The notes under the pieces: generated by a model
Database searches by the model: none
Seen by the model: only the letters and a program-made list of their open reading frames with translations
What the model was told of the DNA's origin: nothing
Assembly: GCF_001577835.2 (NCBI RefSeq)
Contig: NC_029521.1
Span: 18,692,470 to 18,756,469, forward strand
DNA from: Coturnix japonica
Lineage: Eukaryota > Chordata > Aves > Galliformes > Phasianidae
DNA: 64,000 nucleotides
Direction: 5' to 3'
Shown here: one piece after another, positions 58,175 through 64,000 of the stretch
How positions within the stretch are numbered: the first letter of the stretch is position 1
Layout: each line of letters starts with the position of its first letter
Program-made: the position numbers and the translations under genes

Positions 58175-61100
58175 CTGTGTCAAGTTTAAAAAAAAAAAAA
58201 AAGACATTGAATATATTACCAATTCTCTTGCCAAAAAAGCTTTAGAACATAAGGGATATATCTTACATTATTTGCATTTATAGCTAATCAGGTAACAGTT
58301 TGCTGGTTGGTTGAATTTAAACAGAACAAGATGAAGTAAACAGGGCTTCAGTCCTGCTTTGTGGAATGTGCACATTACAGACAAAAAGAAATAACCCCCT
58401 GGTCCTGCTAGGACCGTTATTTTTTCTCACTAGTAACCAGTATTAGAAATGTTCATTAGTTACTTTTAAACATAAAGCCCAGCTGTGTGTGCCTGTAAGT
58501 AGTATTTAAGTTAGAAACATGCTGAACAATTGAAGTGACATTTAACAGTAAAAATATTTGACAAATTAAACTTACCACCAGGGTTAAAGAAAATGAGCAG
58601 AAACAGTATGGCATAATACCATTTCCTCGACTTCGAAATTCTAAGAATTACTCCATATCTGCATACTCTCTTTCTGATAAGCCCACAACTTTGCAATTAA
58701 TGCAAATGAAATGATGCTCTCACATTCAGTGCTAATTGAATTTTTTTTTCCAGACAACACAGGTTTGCGCTTTTTCTTTTTCTTAAAAAGCAACCATTTC
58801 AGATCTGTTTTAGTAGTAGTGGCAATTTATCCACAGTGGCTTGTATTTTAATTGTATGTTCCATTCAGTGGATGCAATTCAATAAAATTTTAATCAAAAT
58901 TTAGAGTAAAAATTTGCAAAAAAATACATTCAAATGTAGATGTAGTACAGCCAAACTCAAATTTACTGAGCACATTTTCCCTGGTTTTCAAATGAGTACA
59001 TGAATAGAATGAACAGTTTGGAGCTTAAGAAACTGCCTGTAAAAGAATGGTTAAGATAAAAAATGCCTTGACAATGCCACAACTGATCATTAAAGCATGT
59101 TAGCATCTCTAAGTTCTGGAGAGACCGTCTAATTCCTGTTGCAAGATCAAAACAGTCTGTAGTAGCAGAAGGACATGGAACTACAAAGCCTAAGCACATA
59201 AACCACTAACAGGAAGACAACTTTTTCTTCATACTTCCAGAAGTTATCCTTACCCCCACCTACACACATTTTAATTGCATAAAAACAACCTCTAATCCAG
59301 ACTAACACAGTCAGAAAAAGAATATATTTCTCAGAAATAAATATTCAGAGGATGATGATCTTACAGTTTGCATAATTTAACTTGCTGTAAAACTAAGTCA
59401 CTATAAATTAACACCTTTCTAATGTCCGCCTTAAACAGAATGCCAGTAACTACTGAAAAATATCGAGAATTATGCTTCAGTAACTTCCGGTGTGCAGAAG
59501 AAACTTAACTACAACTCCTTCTACGATTCCTGAACATGTATAAAGATAGTTCTATAACTTTTTTCCCCAGACTGCTTCATAAGGCTTTGAGCAATGAAAA
59601 AGTAGTGTGGAATTTACTGCTTTTGACATTAAGCACTGTTTCTGTGAGATAAGTCATCTTGTTAGATCACTTATTAATGGACTGCATAACACAAAACTCT
59701 ACATATAATTCATGGGGGAAAAAAAAAAATCAATAAGAAGAACAAAGAAACAGAATTTAAAGCAACTCTAAATAACTTTGTACAAACATAACTATACTGT
59801 GGGAATTTAGATACTGGACATGAGTTATTCAGTGTACTTGATATGACCTACAACAAGATGACATCAATGACATCATTTGATATGACCTGCAACAAGTGAC
59901 TATTAAAAGAAGAAATTAGTAAATCTTCTAAAAAATGATGAAAATAAACTGTAATGTACAAATTATTGAAATTTAACATTCAAATATAGGCAGTATATCC
60001 AGAAACTCAGAATACCAGGTGAAGTAATTCTGTATGTGAACACACTTGGACTCAGAAGGTATGGCTGAACAGAATAACCAATTTAAACAACTCTATTCTA
60101 CTCCTAACCTCAGCAAAGAGTAAAAAAAATCTTTATTTGGGAAATTTGCTTTCAGACTAACATTGCTATGCAATTGTTATTAAAGCTTCACTAACGACAC
60201 TTTAAGACAATATACCACTAATGTGATTTTTGATTGTGCAGCAAAAGTAACAACACCTCGTATATGTACTCCAATGATGAACCCTGCACTTCTATTTATT
60301 CATCATAGTGTTGTATTTTATACAGGTGTTAAGGTTTACAAACGCAACAGCAGGAAGTAAAAAGAAATCTATTTATTCATTCGTAGGGTAAAAGAAAAAG
60401 AACAAAAAAGAACACAGCAACTAAGCCTCAAGGAACAGACTATTTTGTTATGCTTGGCATGTCTTTAACAAACCACATCAAGAGGCTATACCTGTAGCCC
60501 TGAAGTAAGAATTACAAATAGTTTACCTCAAATTGTGAGCTTACCTGAAACATTTCTTCTTTTGTTGGCATTTAACAGGCAGATTACTTGTGGAAACCTG
60601 GGGGAACTATAACATGGATGGAATAGATTCTTCTTCCTCCCTTCTCCTCTTTTTGCTCAGTTGTGGAATTTTGAACATGTGTGTAGACACAACTCTCATG
60701 ACAATTTTATCATTTACACATTACTTGTACATTTAGGTCTCCAAAAAATGTGTACGATTCCTCATGTACAAAATGTAGTGCCTATTCTAAACTGATATTG
60801 CTTAAGGTTATGTAAGATTACCTAGGCTTCTCTTGGTAAGGAATATAATCTCATTACAATAAAATTCAAATGTCAGCTACAAAAGCAGGACAGAAATGAA
60901 GAAAAACTACTCTGAGCAAACATGAAAATCCATCTTCTAAAAATATTTCATCATCCATTTGATTATGAATGTGGATATGACAGGACATAAAAAAAGGAAG
61001 GGCAGAGTGATATATTACCTTATCTCGCTCTTTCCAACTAATCTCTGTTCACAGTGAAAACTTGCATTCCCTGGTCTCCACAATCTCCAAACATTCAAGT

Positions 61101-61394
61101 TTAGAAATTTTTAATTCTTTGCATGAGGTCAGATAGATTTATAGAATTTCAACATATTCTGCTTCTACTGGTTTCAAAAAGTGATGCTAAATATTTTGAG
61201 GGACCTCTTACATGGAAAAATGAAGAACCTATTTTACCCTTATTTATTTCACCACAAACACAACGTTATAGACACACTGCTTTCTATTTCATCTTATTTT
61301 ATTCCTATGCATATTTAGTAAATACGTTTTCACAGGTACATTTTAACACTGTATTTCTCCCCCACTCTGGATCTCCCTTCTCAGGGAGTTATAG

Positions 61395-61795
61395 AGTGCA
61401 AGGAGGTCACCTTTGGTCTCCTTTTCTCTAACTAGACAACTCAAGTACCCTGAGGATCTCCTCACTGGACACGCCTTCCAGGCCTTTCACCAGCTTTGCT
61501 GCCCTCCTCCAAATGAATTCAAGTACCTGAACTTGAATCTTTATGTTGTAGAGTCCAGAACTACACACAATATTCAAGGTGAGGCTACACCAACACTAAA
61601 TATAGCAGGAGAATCACCTCTTTTGACCAGCTGGCTATGCTGTGTTTAATGCATCTCAAAATGCAGTTTGCCCTCTTGGCTGCCAGAGCACACTGCTAGA
61701 TCATGTTGAGCCTGCTGCTGTCAACCAGCACTCCCACATCCCTCTCCAATGAGTTGCTCTCCAGACACTCATCCTCCAGTCTTTATCTGTGTCCA
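61395..61795 (-). mobile_element. CR1 LINE fragment, antisense copy
   Basis: On the plus strand it shows the reverse complement of a CR1 3' region: cctttcaccagctttgctgc, cacaatattcaaggtgaggc, ttggctgccagagcacactg and cagcactcccacatccctct, in the usual order. So the element points to the minus strand. It is diverged and truncated at both ends. Confidence 0.8.
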
Positions 61796-63659
61796 GAAAT
61801 TTACATATTAGACTTACAGGATATAGAAAGCATAAAGAAGAACAGATTTGTTGCTTCAACATATGGCATTATTCACATCATCACAGTATGCCACTTTATA
61901 TTTGCTTTCATTAAGGTATCCATGAGTTAAAGAACAGTTATTTCAACTTTAAGCCTTCTATGAAAAGTGGAACAATGAGAAAATGAGTTTATGTTCATCC
62001 ACTAGGTGGTGTGTTCCCCAAATTCATGCATCAAATCTTTTGCTTCTACTCTCCACACTGTATAAGAAGTTGTTTTCACCTTCTGGGAGAAATGCAAGAT
62101 GATAAATGCAATAAATAATGTAAATTCACAAGTATAGAATATCTGATGCCTACTAAAAAGTGACTGCTCTCAGTGAAAGCAACCTCACAATCTAAATTTC
62201 CCCACTGCCAGGGAAGATTTTGCCTCAGTTTCTTGTGAGAGGCATCAAGGGAGGTATTAATCAAAAACCAAGAAATGGTTTTAAACCCTAAGAAGAATGG
62301 TTTATGAATTATAGGAACTGCTACATTATAGAAGCTGATAACTGGCATGCATTTCAAGAAAGATCCAAAATGGAAAAGACACACTAGAACAAATAAACAA
62401 CACCAACCAACTTTCTTCACAGTTCCTAAAGCAGCTTGTAAGTCAAAGACCATAACTGACTTGTAACAAATACTCAGGCCACGATGGCAAGACTGTATTA
62501 TACTATAAGCTTGGAGGGAAAAAAAAAAATAAAAAAATAAAATGCAAAGCAGCACAAAGAAAGAGAATTTACATTAAAATCCAGATCTGGAGATCTGGCT
62601 TTATAAGGAGTACATCTACACTTAATCCAAAGTAGTAAGGTGTATACAGTGTATGCATTACTGGGACAGTCACTGTGGAAATAACACATGCTTTAAAGAG
62701 CAACACAAAGAAAAGATGCCCTAAGAAAAGCCACACCTATGATATGAGGTCCTGAATACATTCTTTTCAGTAAAGGGGCTCTATGTTTGAGAAAAATTTG
62801 AAGGTGACAATCATACAAATGGCTTCAAAGATGCATTCTAATTATACCAGAGTGCTTTCCAAGACAAAGGCATAGCTAGACTCAAAAGTAATAAAACAAA
62901 CATTGAGAAGGTGAAGATAACACTTTTAAAATCTTCAGGCTAAGACAGAAAACAGTTTCTGACAGCGCTAAAATTTTATACTGTAAGTAAAATATATTCA
63001 AAAAGGCTTCCATCAGTTGCAATCCAAAGTCATTTGGCTTGCTGCATACCATTTTATGACTAGGTAGCACTACGGGAAGTGAAACCAGAGAACAGTTATC
63101 TACTCTGGTTTGAAAAATCTGTAAATCAGAAGATCAGGAGAGGAAGCAAAAAACTCCAGACCTACACAGAGTGTTAAAGAGGCTCTGTTGTATCAATACT
63201 TGGCAAGGCTCAAGAACTAAGCTTCTACCAGAGCTTGTACATGCAGAAAAACAATGCAGAATAAAAGCTAACAAAAGAGCTTTTGATTAACAACTGCATA
63301 AGCATTTGGGATTATGAACAATGTCAATTTACATATTGTACTGATATTTCAATGTGTTCAGAAATTTAGATACTCAGCAAAAGAAAGACTGCAATAGAAT
63401 TAGTACTTCTTGTAAAATATTTTTGGAATTACAGGAAAAGAATAAGACAACTTCTGTTTTGACACTGTAAGCTGACCCTTTTTTTTACCATGCACCATTT
63501 TTTTCTTCTTTATTGAGATTGTTAGAAAATATATAGATTTTTTTGCCCTGTTAAAGTTCATATCATTTAAAGGTTCCATAAGTGAAGGCTCTGGTATCTT
63601 ATAAATTGAAAATTCTACAAACAAATTCAAGCTGCTACTTAAAACTGACACTAGAAGAA

Positions 63660-63740
63660 AACAATAATTATTTAATATTAATAATAATAAATATTTAATA
63701 ATTTAATAATTACCAGTATATATTAATATATTATTTTTTT
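63660..63740 (+). repeat. AT-rich low-complexity repeat
   Basis: Irregular TTAATA/ATA units; no coding potential. Confidence 0.7.
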
Positions 63741-64000
63741 CAATATGCTAACTCACTCTGGAGTGTGTTTTTTGCAAAAGGAATGTGTATAATAATATCC
63801 TTCAGCAACAAAACAAGACGGAAACGGACAAATTATTATTTTCAGTACTTTCTTATCAAACTCTTCTGCATAAACAAATTGTTTACTATAAGATGCTTTA
63901 TTTCATAGTAGCTTTTTATTCATTGGGCATTTCGAGTGCACAGACAGTCTTCAGAATGTGCTGGGAGCATTAACCAGAAGACATTTGCAGTTTATCCCTT

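Larger units (their letters stand above)
58175..64000 (-). other. KNDC1: KNDC1 intronic DNA to the right edge
   Basis: The exons for the first part of KIND1 should lie upstream of 58174. I searched for NVCFME- and PEGAFVPPEFD-like coding stretches and found none, so they are probably outside the window. Contents are a CR1 fragment, a small duplication at 59838-59900 and an AT-rich repeat at 63660-63740. Confidence 0.65.

Noticed and set aside
58511-60600. Possible upstream KNDC1 KIND1 exons (GTAAG-like donors near 58573 and 60540)
   Set aside because: The translations before these donors do not resemble the first half of the KIND1 domain.
62076-62555. 159-aa minus-strand open frame near the right edge
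   Set aside because: Hydrophobic Phe/Leu/Cys-rich translation of AT-rich intron, with no KIND similarity and no consistent splice context. I take it as chance.

Overview
The window is host nuclear DNA from a vertebrate, most probably a bird. The evidence is an AT-rich background with compact CpG-dense promoters, low repeat content, and three copies of CR1, the dominant avian LINE. Two of these are 3'-end copies, one of them carrying the avian 3' end ATTCTATGATTCT. There are no operons, prophages or CRISPR arrays, and I saw no retroviral or other virus-like copies. The species cannot be fixed from the sequence alone.

Left third (1-17.6 kb): a cluster of three intact VENT-class homeobox genes. 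Gene 1 (+, coding 4135-5257) is VENTX3-like and has two exons. Gene 2 (-, coding 9374-8039) is VENTX1-like and has three exons. Gene 3 (-, coding 17487-16520) is VENTX/VENTX2-like and has three exons. All three homeodomains carry the VENT hallmark Thr47 (IKTWFQNRRMK) and are split by a phase-0 intron between homeodomain residues 44 and 45. Genes 2 and 3 have TATA boxes close to their starts, with an ATCAAAG (TCF/LEF-type) site and a GATAA site just upstream. Similar combinations of sites recur at about 7.06, 12.57 and 13.22 kb, which suggests shared BMP/Wnt-type control of the cluster. In vertebrates VENT proteins are BMP-responsive repressors that pattern ventral mesoderm and take part in pluripotency control.

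Middle (17.6-25.5 kb): apparently gene-free DNA, followed by the likely 3' UTR of KNDC1.

Right two thirds (25.5-58.2 kb, minus strand): KNDC1 (very-KIND), a brain Ras guanine-nucleotide exchange factor. I resolved 27 coding exons. Their splice phases chain without conflict into 5,349 nt (1,782 codons plus stop), from the C-lobe of the first KIND domain to the natural stop. The 5' exons lie beyond the right edge. VENTX next to KNDC1 matches human 10q26.3, so this is a conserved synteny block. The mammalian gene UTF1, which lies between them in human, was not seen here. The last 5.8 kb is intron with one CR1 fragment.
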